Origin: Sphingomonas palmae
GTDB taxonomy: Bacteria; Pseudomonadota; Alphaproteobacteria; Sphingomonadales; Sphingomonadaceae
DNA length: 64,000 nucleotides
NCBI RefSeq assembly: GCF_900109565.1
Contig: NZ_FNZZ01000003.1
Coordinates: 124,001 to 188,000, forward strand
Direction: 5' to 3'
Each line of letters begins with the position of its first letter. Position 1 is the stretch's first letter. The notes beneath the pieces were generated by a model. It saw only the letters and a list, made by a program, of their open reading frames with translations. It did not search any database and had not been told where the DNA came from. A program made the translations under genes and the position numbers. Shown one piece after another: positions 20,647 to 29,471 of the stretch.

Positions 20647-20664
20647 AAGGTCACAAAGGTCACA
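20647..20664. repeat. tandem 9-bp direct repeat upstream of thrB
   Basis: AAGGTCACA occurs twice without a gap (20647-20655 and 20656-20664), ending 18 bp before the thrB start on the minus strand, in the gap after ispH. It could be an mRNA or protein binding site; nothing else supports a function. Confidence 0.4.
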
Positions 20665-20760
20665 GCCCGACGCAGGCGCGCGCGCCCGCCCGCCCGCGCC
20701 CGCGATCACGAAGCCGTGGTGGCACGGTTCGCGCGTGTAGGACAGCGCGGGTGCTTCGAT

Positions 20761-21735
20761 CTAGGCGGCGGCGTCGAGCCCGCGCGGCAGCTTGAACGCG
20801 ATCGACTCGCGCGTCGTCTCGACCTCGCGCTCGATCACGTCGAAGCGGGTGCCAAGCAGGTCGACGAGTTCGCGCACCAGCAGTTCGGGCGCGGACGCCC
20901 CCGCGGTGATGCCCAATGTGCCGACGCCGTCGAGGAACGACCAGTCGAGCTCGGCCGCGCGCTGGATCAGTGCCGCACGCACACCCTGCCGCTCGGCCAC
21001 CTCGACCAGCCGGACCGAGTTGGACGAATTGGGCGCGCCGATCACCAGCACCGCGTCGCATGAATCCGCAATCGCCTTCACCGCCGCCTGCCGGTTGGAG
21101 GTGGCGTAGCAGATATCCTCGCCACGCGGCGCGTCGATGCTGGGGTAGCGCGCGTGGAGCGCCGCGACGATGGCGGCGGTATCGTCGACCGACAGCGTCG
21201 TCTGCGTGAGAAAGGCGACGTTGTCAGCATCGGGCAGTTCGAGCGCGGCGACATCCTCCACCGTCTCGACCAGAGTCATCGCGCCCGCGGGCACCTGTCC
21301 GAAGGTGCCGATCACCTCGGGGTGGCCCGCATGGCCGACGAAGACGATGTGGCGACCGGCCGCGACCAGCCGCTCGGCCTGACGATGCACCTTGGAGACG
21401 AGCGGGCAAGTCGCGTCGAGGTAGCTGAGACCCCGGTCCTGCGCCTCAGCCGGCACCGATTTGGGCACACCGTGCGCGGAGAAGACGACGTTGGCGTCGT
21501 CGGGCACCTCGTCCAGTTCCTCGACGAAGATCGCGCCCTTCGCCTTCAGCGCGTCGACCACGAACTTGTTGTGAACGATCTCGTGCCGGACGTAGACCGG
21601 CGCGCCGTGCTTCTCCAGCGCCAGTTCGACGATCCGGATCGCGCGGTCGACCCCGGCGCAGAAGCCACGCGGCGCGGCGATCATCAGCTCCAGCGGGCGG
21701 CGCTTGAAGGCGGAAAGGTCGGCAATGTCGGACAT
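20761..21735 (-). CDS. ispH: 4-hydroxy-3-methylbut-2-enyl diphosphate reductase
   Basis: 324 residues. The three iron-sulfur cysteines are in [23 protein letters not shown] and [12 protein letters not shown]; other family motifs are [22 protein letters not shown] and [11 protein letters not shown]. The enzyme is the last step of the MEP pathway, giving IPP and DMAPP. The ATG at 21735 (MSDIADLS) gives the usual length. Followed leftward by thrB and rnhA after 132 bp. Confidence 0.96.
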   Translation of the reverse strand: MSDIADLSAFKRRPLELMIAAPRGFCAGVDRAIRIVELALEKHGAPVYVRHEIVHNKFVVDALKAKGAIFVEELDEVPDDANVVFSAHGVPKSVPAEAQDRGLSYLDATCPLVSKVHRQAERLVAAGRHIVFVGHAGHPEVIGTFGQVPAGAMTLVETVEDVAALELPDADNVAFLTQTTLSVDDTAAIVAALHARYPSIDAPRGEDICYATSNRQAAVKAIADSCDAVLVIGAPNSSNSVRLVEVAERQGVRAALIQRAAELDWSFLDGVGTLGITAGASAPELLVRELVDLLGTRFDVIEREVETTRESIAFKLPRGLDAAA

Positions 21736-21856
21736 GCCCGCGCATGTACGCCAATGCTTGCTCCGGTGAAAGCCGGTTCCTATGGTGCGCGGCGTTCGGG
21801 GCCGGCTTCTCGTCACAGGAAGCGGTCCCGTCGCGTATTCGCTTCTTGTACCAGGA

Positions 21857-22528
21857 ATGCCGCCCGTGTCGCACCGCTCGAACCTCCTGACGCTCGCCAT
21901 GCTCCTCGCCGCAGGTGGGTCGCTGGCCGGCTGCGCCAAGTCGGGCGAGATCGACATCAGCGGCGGCGCGGCGGGGATCACCTCGGTCCGCTCGGCCTGC
22001 CCGATCGTCGGCGTGCCCGCGGGCACGGGCGACGTGACCGTGTTCAACCCCGCCACCAGCACCGACGCGAGCGCGATCGACATGGTCGCGACGATCAGCA
22101 ACGTGCGCTCGACCTGCAACGACGCAGGGGACGACATCCAGACGACGGTCACCTTCGACGTGCGTGCGCGGCGAACACAGACCGCGGCCGCGCGTGACGT
22201 GACGCTGCCGTATTTCATCGCGATCACCCGCGGCGGTACCTCGGTCGTGTCTAAGCGCGTCGGCGGCGTCGCGCTCCACTGGGACGCAGGGCAAGGCGTC
22301 GCGACCGCGAACGAGCAGGCGACCACGGTCGTATCGCGCGCGCTCGCCACCGTGCCGCAGGAAATCCGCGACAAGCTGACGCGCAAGCGCAAGGCGGGCG
22401 ACGAGGACGCGGCGCTCGACCCGCTCGCGCAACCCGAGGTGCGCAGTGCGGTGCTGTCGGCCACCTTCGAGGCGCTGGTCGGGTTCCAGCTGACGCAGGA
22501 TCAGTTGCGCTACAACGCCACGCGCTGA
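21857..22528 (+). CDS. putative lipoprotein
   Basis: 223 residues with a lipoprotein signal peptide, [17 protein letters not shown], followed by a mature part rich in beta-type sequence ([43 protein letters not shown]). The pattern resembles periplasmic or outer-membrane lipoproteins of sphingomonads, but I do not recognise a named family. The ATG at 21857 and the GTG at 21866 are both possible; CCAGGA is better spaced for the GTG. It lies divergent from ispH and upstream of the glycine riboswitch, with no obvious link to glycine metabolism. Confidence 0.75.
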   Translation: MPPVSHRSNLLTLAMLLAAGGSLAGCAKSGEIDISGGAAGITSVRSACPIVGVPAGTGDVTVFNPATSTDASAIDMVATISNVRSTCNDAGDDIQTTVTFDVRARRTQTAAARDVTLPYFIAITRGGTSVVSKRVGGVALHWDAGQGVATANEQATTVVSRALATVPQEIRDKLTRKRKAGDEDAALDPLAQPEVRSAVLSATFEALVGFQLTQDQLRYNATR

Positions 22529-22613
22529 CCCGGCCTGCGCGAGATCGATTGACAGGTTTCGAGGGCAAGGGCAGAGCGGCGCGCGTCGACACGGGGCGTG
22601 AGTCCCGCGTGGG

Positions 22614-22817
22614 CGGCGCGGGAGAGCGCGGCCGGCCTTTCAGGCACCTGGCCGCCGCCGAAGGAGCAACCACCCCGGAATCTCTCAGGCAGCAGGGACC
22701 GCGCAGCCTTATCGACACTCTGGAAAGCGGTTGCGCCGTTCACCCGGCGTGATCCACCGAAGGGGTAATCCCGTTCGCGGGAGAAAGCTCTCAGGTTCCG
22801 TGACAGAGGGGGACATG
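22614..22817 (+). ncRNA. tandem glycine riboswitch upstream of the gcv operon
   Basis: Two glycine aptamers in series. Aptamer 1 shows GGGAGAG (22620), CCGCCGAAGGAGCAACC (from 22655) and AATCTCTCAGGCA (22679-22691), closing with GACACTCTGGAAAGC (from 22714). Aptamer 2 shows CCACCGAAGGGGTAA (about 22754-22768), AGCTCTCAGG and ACAGAGGGGG (to about 22812). The element ends about 50 bp before the gcvT start and would raise gcv expression when glycine is abundant, as known for this class. The 5' arm of the second aptamer looks more diverged than the first. A TTGACA at 22549-22554 could be its promoter -35, but no good -10 is seen. Confidence 0.93.
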
Positions 22818-22865
22818 ATCGCCGCGCGACCTCGCGCTGCCATGCCCTTTCGTCAGGAAGCCGTG

Positions 22866-24020
22866 ATGAGCGACAAGATTCAACCCACCAACGGCGCAAG
22901 TGACGACGACGAGGTCGTCATCGAGACGCTGACGCTTCCGCTCGACGCGTGGCACCGCGCGCGTGGCGGCCGGATGGTCGAGTTCGCCGGCTATCACATG
23001 CCCGTCCAGTACGAAGGTATCATGGCCGAGCACCTGTGGACGCGCGAGCATGCCGGGCTGTTCGACGTCAGCCACATGGGGCAATTGTCGATCACCGGCG
23101 AGGGCGTCGTTGCCGCGCTCGAGGCGCTGCTGCCGGCCGAGATCGAGAAGCTGCCGTTCAACAAGGCGCGCTACTCGCTGCTGCTCAACGACGAGGGCGG
23201 CGTGCTCGACGATCTGATGCTGACGCGCCAGGCTGAGGACCGCGTCTACATGGTCGTCAACGGCGCGACCAAATACGACGACGTGTCGCACATGATCGAG
23301 CATCTGCCCGACGACGTGACGATCAACCTGATGGAGGATCACGCGCTGCTGGCGGTGCAGGGGCCGAAGGCGGTCGACGCGGTGTCGCGGCTGATCCCGG
23401 GTGTCGAGGCGCTGACCTTCATGCAGGCGGGCGCGTTCCAGTGGCAGGGACACGACCTGTGGCTCAGCCGCTCGGGCTATACCGGCGAGGACGGCTACGA
23501 AATCTCGCTGCCCGCCGAGGCCGCCGAGGCGTTCGCCGACGCGCTGCTCGCGCAGCCCGAGGTCAAGCCGATCGGCCTGGGTGCGCGCGATTCGCTGCGG
23601 CTCGAGGCAGGGTTGCCGCTCTACGGCCACGATCTCGATCCTGAGACGACGCCGGTGATGGCCGACCTGGGCTTCGCTTTGTGGAAGCGCCGACGCGAGG
23701 CGGCGGACTTTCCGGGTGCGACACGCATCCTCGCCGAGCGCGAGCACGGTCCCGCGGTGAAGCGTGTCGGGCTGCTGGTCGAGGGTCGTCAGCCGGTGCG
23801 CGAGGGCGCGAGCGTCGTCGGCGACGACGGCGCGGTGATCGGGCGCGTGACCAGCGGCGGCTTTGCACCCAGCGTCGGCGCGCCGATCGCGATGGCCTAT
23901 GTCCCGAACGATCTCGCGACCGCCGGCACGGCCGTCAGCCTCGTCCAGCGCGGCAAGGTGCACTCGGCGACCGTCGCCGCGATGCCGTTCGTTCCCCATC
24001 GTTACTACCGAGGAGCCTGA
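22866..24020 (+). CDS. gcvT: glycine cleavage system aminomethyltransferase (T protein)
   Basis: 384 residues. It contains the GcvT folate-binding N-domain (GRMVEFAGYHMPVQYEGIMA, LFDVSHMGQLSITGEG) and the C-terminal barrel domain (GLLVEGRQPVREGASVVGDD). It transfers the methylene group from the aminomethyl-lipoyl H protein to tetrahydrofolate. The ATG at 22866 follows AGGA by a few bases; the longer frame would enter the riboswitch. The N-terminus has an acidic extension of about 20 residues. First gene of gcvT-gcvH-gcvPA-gcvPB. Confidence 0.96.
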   Translation: MSDKIQPTNGASDDDEVVIETLTLPLDAWHRARGGRMVEFAGYHMPVQYEGIMAEHLWTREHAGLFDVSHMGQLSITGEGVVAALEALLPAEIEKLPFNKARYSLLLNDEGGVLDDLMLTRQAEDRVYMVVNGATKYDDVSHMIEHLPDDVTINLMEDHALLAVQGPKAVDAVSRLIPGVEALTFMQAGAFQWQGHDLWLSRSGYTGEDGYEISLPAEAAEAFADALLAQPEVKPIGLGARDSLRLEAGLPLYGHDLDPETTPVMADLGFALWKRRREAADFPGATRILAEREHGPAVKRVGLLVEGRQPVREGASVVGDDGAVIGRVTSGGFAPSVGAPIAMAYVPNDLATAGTAVSLVQRGKVHSATVAAMPFVPHRYYRGA

Positions 24021-24023
24021 TCC

Positions 24024-24395
24024 ATGAGCCGTTATTTCACGCAGGACCATGAGTGGATCGATGTCGACGGCGAGACCGGCACCGTCGGCATCTCCGACTA
24101 TGCGCAGAGCCAGCTCGGCGACATCGTGTTCGTCGAGGTGCCTGAAGAGGGCAAGTCGCTCAGCCAGGGTGACGACGCCGCGGTGGTCGAGAGCGTCAAG
24201 GCCGCGTCGGACGTCTACGCGCCCGTGTCGGGCACCGTGATCGAGGGCAATGCCGCGCTCGCCGATGATTCGTCGCTAGTGAACTCGGACCCCGAAGGCG
24301 AGGGCTGGTTCTTCAAGATCACGCTCTCCGACGCGTCCGAGCTCGATCAGTTGATGGACGAGCAGGCCTACGCGGCGTTCGTCGAGAAGCTTTAA
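24024..24395 (+). CDS. gcvH: glycine cleavage system H protein
   Basis: 123 residues. The lipoylated lysine is in [17 protein letters not shown], and the flanks [20 protein letters not shown] and [13 protein letters not shown] are diagnostic. H protein shuttles the aminomethyl group between P, T and L proteins. It starts three bases after the gcvT stop with GGAGCC ahead. Confidence 0.97.
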   Translation: MSRYFTQDHEWIDVDGETGTVGISDYAQSQLGDIVFVEVPEEGKSLSQGDDAAVVESVKAASDVYAPVSGTVIEGNAALADDSSLVNSDPEGEGWFFKITLSDASELDQLMDEQAYAAFVEKL

Positions 24396-24440
24396 CGATT
24401 GTCCCGCCGCCCGGCGACGGGCGGCGTGCAAGGAACTGCC

Positions 24441-25799
24441 ATGCGCTACCTGCCACTCACCGACCATGATCGCCGCGACATGCTGTCCGTCATCGGCGCC
24501 GCGTCGATTGATGACCTGTTCGTCGACGTGCCCGAGGCCGCGCGGCTGGACGGGCCCGTTCACGGCCTGCCGAACCACGCCAGCGAGCTGAGCGTCGAGC
24601 GGCACATGACCGCGCTCGCACGGCAGAACACGGTCGCGGGCGAGGTTCCGTTCTTCCTCGGCGCGGGGGCGTATCGCCACCACGTGCCCGCGAGCGTCGA
24701 CCACCTGATCCAGCGCGGCGAGTTCCTGACCGCCTATACGCCGTACCAGCCTGAGATCGCGCAGGGCACGCTGCAGATGCTGTTCGAGTTCCAGACGCAG
24801 GTCGCGCGTCTGCTCGGCACCGATGTCGCGAACGCCAGCATGTACGACGGCTCGACCGCGTGCTGGGAAGCGATCGGCATGGCGCGCCGGATCACCAAGC
24901 GCGGTAAGGCGATCCTATCGGCCGGGCTCCACCCGCACTATGTCTCGGTCGCGAAGACGATGGCGAAGTACACCGGCGACGTGCTCGACACGACATCGCC
25001 GTGGCTGGTGCCCGACATGGACGTGGACCGGCTGATTGAGAAGATCGACGGCGATACGTCGTGCGTGGTGGTGCAATACCCCGATATTCTGGGGCGCATC
25101 GCCGACCTGAAGCCGCTCGCCGACGCATGCCACGCGAACAAGGCGTTGCTGATCGCGGTGGTGACCGAACCGGTCGCGCTCGGCGCGATACGCAGTCCCG
25201 GCGAGATGGACGCCGACATCGTCGTCGGCGAGGGCCAATCGCTCGGCGTCGGGCTCCAGTTCGGTGGGCCTTACGTCGGTCTGTTCGGCTGCAAGGAGAA
25301 GTACGTCCGCCAGATGCCGGGGCGCCTGTGCGGCGAGACGGTCGACGCGGATGGTCGTCGCGGCTTCGTGCTGACGCTGTCGACGCGCGAGCAGCATATC
25401 CGGCGCGAGAAGGCGACCAGCAACATCTGCACCAATTCGGGGCTGTGTGCGCTGGCGTTCTCGATCCATATGACGCTGCTGGGCGAGGCAGGCTTGCGGC
25501 AGCTTGCGGCAACCAATCACGCGAACGCGGTCGCGGCGGCGGAGCGGCTGGCGAAGGTGCCGGGCGTCAGCCTCGTCAACGACGCGTTCTTCAACGAGTT
25601 CACGCTCGATCTGGGGCAGGAGGCGCGGCCGATCGTGCGCGCGCTCGCCGACAAGGGCGTGCTCGCGGGCGTGTCGCTCGGCCGGCTCTATCCGGGTGAG
25701 GCGGAGCTCGCCAATGGGCTGGTGGTCGCGGTGACCGAGACGGTGACGCAAGAGGATGTCGAGGCGCTGGCAACCGCGATCGAGGAGGTGTTGGCATGA
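24441..25799 (+). CDS. gcvPA: glycine dehydrogenase (decarboxylating), subunit 1
   Basis: 452 residues, the N-terminal half of the split P protein. Typical segments are FLGAGAYRHHVPASVDHLI, TAYTPYQPEIAQGTLQMLFE, ASMYDGSTACWEAIGMARR and GGPYVGLFGCKEKYVRQMPG. Together with subunit 2 it decarboxylates glycine and loads the aminomethyl group on H protein. The ATG at 24441 has AAGGA upstream and is preferred over an upstream in-frame start. The gcvPB start overlaps its stop. Confidence 0.96.
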   Translation: MRYLPLTDHDRRDMLSVIGAASIDDLFVDVPEAARLDGPVHGLPNHASELSVERHMTALARQNTVAGEVPFFLGAGAYRHHVPASVDHLIQRGEFLTAYTPYQPEIAQGTLQMLFEFQTQVARLLGTDVANASMYDGSTACWEAIGMARRITKRGKAILSAGLHPHYVSVAKTMAKYTGDVLDTTSPWLVPDMDVDRLIEKIDGDTSCVVVQYPDILGRIADLKPLADACHANKALLIAVVTEPVALGAIRSPGEMDADIVVGEGQSLGVGLQFGGPYVGLFGCKEKYVRQMPGRLCGETVDADGRRGFVLTLSTREQHIRREKATSNICTNSGLCALAFSIHMTLLGEAGLRQLAATNHANAVAAAERLAKVPGVSLVNDAFFNEFTLDLGQEARPIVRALADKGVLAGVSLGRLYPGEAELANGLVVAVTETVTQEDVEALATAIEEVLA

Positions 25800-27373
25800 G
25801 CATCAACCAGAGCGGCTGGCGGCCCGAGATGACCGTCAAGGGCACCGACGAGGCCGCCCCGACCTTCACCGGCAACAAGGCATTGATGCTGGAAGAAGCG
25901 CTGATCTTCGAGATCGGGTCGACCGAGACGACCGGCGTCGAAGTGGCGGAGCCCGTCACGGCCACCTCGCGGCTCGGCAATCTCGCGCGCACCGCGCCGA
26001 TCGGCCTGCCGGGCCTGTCGGAGCCCGAGACGGTGCGGCATTACACCCGGCTCAGCCGGCAGAATTACGCGATCGATTTAGGGCTGTTCCCGCTCGGCTC
26101 GTGCACGATGAAGCACAACCCGCGCCTGAACGAGAAGATGGCGCGGCTGCCCGGCTTCGCCGACGTTCACCCGCTGCAACCGGTCGACACGGTGCAGGGA
26201 GCGCTCGGCGTCATCAACGAGCTGGCGGTGTGGCTGATCGAGCTGACCGGCATGCACGGCGTCGCGATGAGCCCGAAGGCGGGCGCGCACGGCGAATTGT
26301 GCGGCATCCTGTGCATTAAGGCGGCGCTGGAGAAACGCGGCGAGGGGTATCGCAAGATCGTGCTGGTGCCCGAGAGCGCGCACGGCACCAACCCCGCGAC
26401 CGCCGCCTTCGCCGGCTTTCAGGTCGAGGACATTCCCGCGACCGCCGATGGGCGCGTCGATACCGCGGCACTCAAGGCACGGCTCGGCCCCGACATCGCA
26501 GCGGTGATGATCACCAATCCAAACACCTGCGGGCTGTTCGAGCGCGATCTGAAGGAGATCTCCGACGCGGTCCATGCGGCGGGCGGCTACGTTTACTGCG
26601 ACGGCGCGAACTTCAACGCGATCGTGGGACGCGTGCGTCCGGGTGACCTCGGCGTCGATGCGATGCACATCAACCTGCACAAAACCTTCTCGACTCCGCA
26701 CGGCGGCGGCGGGCCGGGCTCGGGTCCGGTGGTGCTGTCGGAAGCGCTGGCGCCGTTCGGCCCGCTGCCGTTCACCGAGCGTCACGGCGACGGCCACATC
26801 ACGCTGGTCGAGGAAGAGACGGTCGAGGATCGCCATCCCGACAGCTTCGGGCGCATGACCGCGTTCCACGGTCAGATGGGCATGTTCACCCGTGCGCTCA
26901 CCTACATTCTCTCACACGGCGCGGACGGCCTGCGCCAGGTCGCGGAGGATGCCGTGCTGAACGCGAACTACGTGCTGCGTAGCCTGGAGGACGTGCTGGA
27001 CGCGCCGTTCGGCAAGGCCGGACCATGCATGCACGAGGCGCTGTTCTCGGATGCGAACCTGGCCGACGGCTTCTCGACGCTCGACGTCGCCAAGGGGCTG
27101 ATCGACGAGGGCTTCCACCCGATGACGGTCTACTTCCCGCTCGTTGTCCACGGCGCGATGCTGGTGGAGCCGACCGAGACCGAGTCGAAGGCGGCGCTGG
27201 ACCAGTTCATCGGCGCGCTGCGCAGCGTGGCCGAGCGTGCCAAGGCAGGTGACGCGAGCCTGAAGAGCGCGCCGCATTTCGCCCCGCGCGCGCGGCTCGA
27301 CGAGACGCTGGCGGCACGCAAGCCCAAGCTGGTGTGGAAGGAGCCGGCGCCGGTCGCGCAAGCGGCGGAGTGA
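25796..27373 (+). CDS. gcvPB: glycine dehydrogenase (decarboxylating), subunit 2
   Basis: 525 residues, the PLP-binding half of the split P protein. The PLP lysine lies in INLHKTFSTPHGGGGPGSGP (near residue 290). SCTMKHNPRLNEKMARLPGF and AHGTNPATAAFAGFQV are further family marks. It starts with an ATGA overlap with gcvPA, which fits one-to-one subunit production. Its own stop overlaps a GTG that begins the interrupted gene after it. Confidence 0.96.
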   Translation: MSINQSGWRPEMTVKGTDEAAPTFTGNKALMLEEALIFEIGSTETTGVEVAEPVTATSRLGNLARTAPIGLPGLSEPETVRHYTRLSRQNYAIDLGLFPLGSCTMKHNPRLNEKMARLPGFADVHPLQPVDTVQGALGVINELAVWLIELTGMHGVAMSPKAGAHGELCGILCIKAALEKRGEGYRKIVLVPESAHGTNPATAAFAGFQVEDIPATADGRVDTAALKARLGPDIAAVMITNPNTCGLFERDLKEISDAVHAAGGYVYCDGANFNAIVGRVRPGDLGVDAMHINLHKTFSTPHGGGGPGSGPVVLSEALAPFGPLPFTERHGDGHITLVEEETVEDRHPDSFGRMTAFHGQMGMFTRALTYILSHGADGLRQVAEDAVLNANYVLRSLEDVLDAPFGKAGPCMHEALFSDANLADGFSTLDVAKGLIDEGFHPMTVYFPLVVHGAMLVEPTETESKAALDQFIGALRSVAERAKAGDASLKSAPHFAPRARLDETLAARKPKLVWKEPAPVAQAAE

Positions 27374-27672
27374 GCGACGTGCGCGCGGTGGCGATACGGC
27401 TCGCCGCCGCGCTCGCGGTCACCGGCCTGAGCGTCGTCGTACAAGACGACCGCGGCAATGTTGCCATCTACGGCAGCGAAGGCGGCTTGTCGCAGGTTTA
27501 GCCTCGTATCGAAGGTGGCTGGCCGGCTCCGTTCCACGCCGACGATCCCGCGACCTCTGTGCCGCACAAACTGGGTGCGGAAGACGTGTTTCGGCCGGGC
27601 TCGTTCATCGCCGATACCGCTTTCTGGTACCTGATCGTCGGCGCGATCGTCTGGCTGATGCGTCGCCGCTAA
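27370..27672 (+). pseudogene. small gene interrupted by an in-frame amber codon
   Basis: A 101-codon frame begins at a GTG overlapping the gcvPB stop (GTGA, like other junctions here) and ends with TAA at 27670. A single TAG at 27499-27501 interrupts it at codon 44. The first part has a hydrophobic N-terminal stretch (AIRLAAALAVTGLSVVVQD) and the second ends in a membrane helix (FWYLIVGAIVWLMRRR), so the intact product would be a small envelope protein of about 100 residues. Coding-like composition continues after the TAG, suggesting a recent nonsense change (CAG to TAG would restore Gln). A sequencing error or readthrough cannot be excluded. Confidence 0.55.
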
Positions 27673-27676
27673 CCGA

Positions 27677-27937
27677 TCACAGCGCGGTCGCGAACGAGAT
27701 CGCGCCGAGCAGCACACCCGGCGCGTTGGCGAGTACGATCGGCCAGTCGCGTCGCGGGCGACGCAGGAACCCGTAAGCAACCCACAGGCTGCAGTTGACC
27801 ATCGTCGCCAGCGGCTGGATCAGCGATCCCTTCTCACCGGCCAGGTTGAGTTTGATCTGGTCGAGATAGGACAGGTACATCGCGACCGCGGTCGCCGTCG
27901 CGATCCAGCCGAGCAGGCGCAGGTGCTTGTCTTGCAT
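27677..27937 (-). CDS. SemiSWEET-type small transporter
   Basis: 86 residues in three membrane helices (about residues 8-24, 42-58, 66-84), the length and layout of bacterial SemiSWEET (PQ-loop/MtN3) proteins, which work as dimers. Recognisable are IQPLATMVNCSLWVAYGFLR and DWPIVLANAPGVLLGAISF, the latter with the conserved Asn-containing third helix. In the first helix the usual P-Q is D-Q (YLDQIK). Sugar transport is the family role; the substrate is unknown. The ATG at 27937 has no clear ribosome-binding site. Confidence 0.8.
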   Translation of the reverse strand: MQDKHLRLLGWIATATAVAMYLSYLDQIKLNLAGEKGSLIQPLATMVNCSLWVAYGFLRRPRRDWPIVLANAPGVLLGAISFATAL

Positions 27938-27997
27938 CGCCGACAAGCGCGCGAGCCGCCGCTTTCGTTTCGGCACACCTCGGGTTAGCCTCACCCC

Positions 27998-28495
27998 ATG
28001 AACACCGCGCCGGGCAATTGGATCAGCTACGCCATGACCTTCGCGATTCTCGCGCTCGTGCTGGCATTCCGGTGGAAGCGGATGAGCCGGGCGCGGCCGT
28101 TGAAGCTCGAGCGCCTGTGGATGTTGCCCGCGCTCTATGCCGCCTTGTGCGTCGCCTTGTACGCGCAGCACCCGCCGCGGGGGGCAGGCTGGCTGTTCTG
28201 CCTCGGCGCATTGTTGCTGGGCGCGTTGCTCGGGTGGCAGCGCGGCAAGATGATGCGGATCGCGGTCGATCCGGGCAGCCACGCGCTCAACCAGACCGGG
28301 TCGCCCGCCGCGCTGCTGTTCATCGTCGCGCTGGTCGCGGCGCGCAGCGGTGCGCGCGTCGCGGTGGAGCGGAGCGGGTGGGGGATCGATCCGCTCGTGC
28401 TCACCGACGTGCTGATGGCATTGGCACTCGGCCTGTTCACCGCGATGCGGGTGGAGATGTTCCTGCGCGGGCGGCGTCTGCTCGCCGCCGCCTAG
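27998..28495 (+). CDS. DUF1453/CcdC-like membrane protein
   Basis: 165 residues with about five membrane helices and basic loops (RWKRMSRARPLKLERLWMLP, GALLGWQRGKMMRIAVDPGS). The L-G-x-Q-R-G-K-x-M-x-I segment and the late MRVEMFLRGR tail fit the DUF1453 (CcdC-like) family. Function is unknown; the name comes from a Bacillus protein near cytochrome maturation genes. Divergent from the SemiSWEET gene and convergent with the next gene, with which it shares a CTAG stop overlap. Confidence 0.6.
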   Translation: MNTAPGNWISYAMTFAILALVLAFRWKRMSRARPLKLERLWMLPALYAALCVALYAQHPPRGAGWLFCLGALLLGALLGWQRGKMMRIAVDPGSHALNQTGSPAALLFIVALVAARSGARVAVERSGWGIDPLVLTDVLMALALGLFTAMRVEMFLRGRRLLAAA

Positions 28496-29421
28496 GCGAT
28501 GCCCTGCGCGATCGCCTGGCGAGTTTCCTCGCGCCGGCGGACATGCTCGCGCCACACGATGTAGAGCCCCGAGGCGACGATCACCGGCGCCCCCACCCAG
28601 GTCGCGGCGGCAGGCAGGCGATCGAATACCAGCCAGCCGAGCAACGTCGCCCACAGCAAGGCGGTATAATCCATCGGCACCACGGTGGAGACCGGGCCGA
28701 GCGTCAGCGAGCGCGTCATCGCGATCTGCGCCGCGCCACCGATCACGCCGATGCCGAGCAGGATTGCCCATACCAACGGCGCGTGCGCCTTCACCGCGAA
28801 GGGATAGGCGCAACCGAGCGGCAGCAGCGACAGGCACGAGAACCAGAACACGGTGGTGAGCGGTGCTTCGGTCCGCCCGATCGTGCGCAGCAGGATCGAC
28901 ACGGTGGCGGTGCCCGCCGCGGCGGCGAGCCCGGTGAGCGCGCCGGCGAGCGGGAATGCCTCGCCACCCGGCTGCGCGACGATCAGCACGCCGATGAAGC
29001 CGGCGAGCACCGCGGCCCAGCGCCGCATCCCCGTCGGTTCGTGCAGCACCAGCGCGCCGAGCACGGTGGCGAAGATCGGCATCGAGAAGCCGATCGTCGT
29101 CGCTTCCGCCAGCGGCAGCATCGTCAGCGTCGTGAACGTCAGCGCCATCGCGGCGAGCCCGAGCACGGTGCGCAGCACGTGCGCGCCGAAGCGCTCGGTC
29201 TTGAGGCTGGCGATGCCAGGCCCCGCGGCGACGAGGCCGCCGACGAGCAGGGTCGCGCCGAACTGCCGCCAGAACATGATTTCCGCCAGCGACGCGCCGC
29301 GCGCCTCGGCAAGCTTGATGCCGACGTTCATGAAGGCGAACAGCGCGACTGACAGCAGCCTGAGCGCGATCGCGAGCAGGACGCGGTCGGTCGCGTGTCG
29401 GTTGGGATCAGGTGGCGCCAC
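28492..29421 (-). CDS. DMT-family transporter (two EamA domains)
   Basis: 309 residues with about ten membrane helices. The first EamA repeat starts LLSVALFAFMNVGIKLAEAR and the second around PLTTVFWFSCLSLLPLGCAY. Segments such as LPLAEATTIGFSMPIFATVL and GPVSTVVPMDYTALLWATLL are typical of metabolite exporters near the S-adenosylmethionine/riboflavin exporter groups. The GTG at 29421 follows GGGGAA with good spacing and lies 50 bp after the phosphatase gene, likely in the same transcript. Confidence 0.83.
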   Translation of the reverse strand: MAPPDPNRHATDRVLLAIALRLLSVALFAFMNVGIKLAEARGASLAEIMFWRQFGATLLVGGLVAAGPGIASLKTERFGAHVLRTVLGLAAMALTFTTLTMLPLAEATTIGFSMPIFATVLGALVLHEPTGMRRWAAVLAGFIGVLIVAQPGGEAFPLAGALTGLAAAAGTATVSILLRTIGRTEAPLTTVFWFSCLSLLPLGCAYPFAVKAHAPLVWAILLGIGVIGGAAQIAMTRSLTLGPVSTVVPMDYTALLWATLLGWLVFDRLPAAATWVGAPVIVASGLYIVWREHVRRREETRQAIAQGIA

Positions 29422-29471
29422 GCGCCGCGCTTCCCCGATCGGGACACGCGGCGCAACCGGCGATCGACCGC

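Noticed and set aside
20667..20710. Alternating CG-rich stretch before thrB as Z-DNA or regulatory element
   Set aside because: Short, compatible with local GC bias, and without supporting features.
22549..22554. TTGACA as promoter of the gcv operon
   Set aside because: The -35 is perfect but no acceptable -10 lies 15-19 bp downstream, so I do not list it as a promoter.
22731..22865. N-terminal extension of gcvT
   Set aside because: It overlaps aptamer 2 of the glycine riboswitch, and the family start with AGGA spacing is at 22866.
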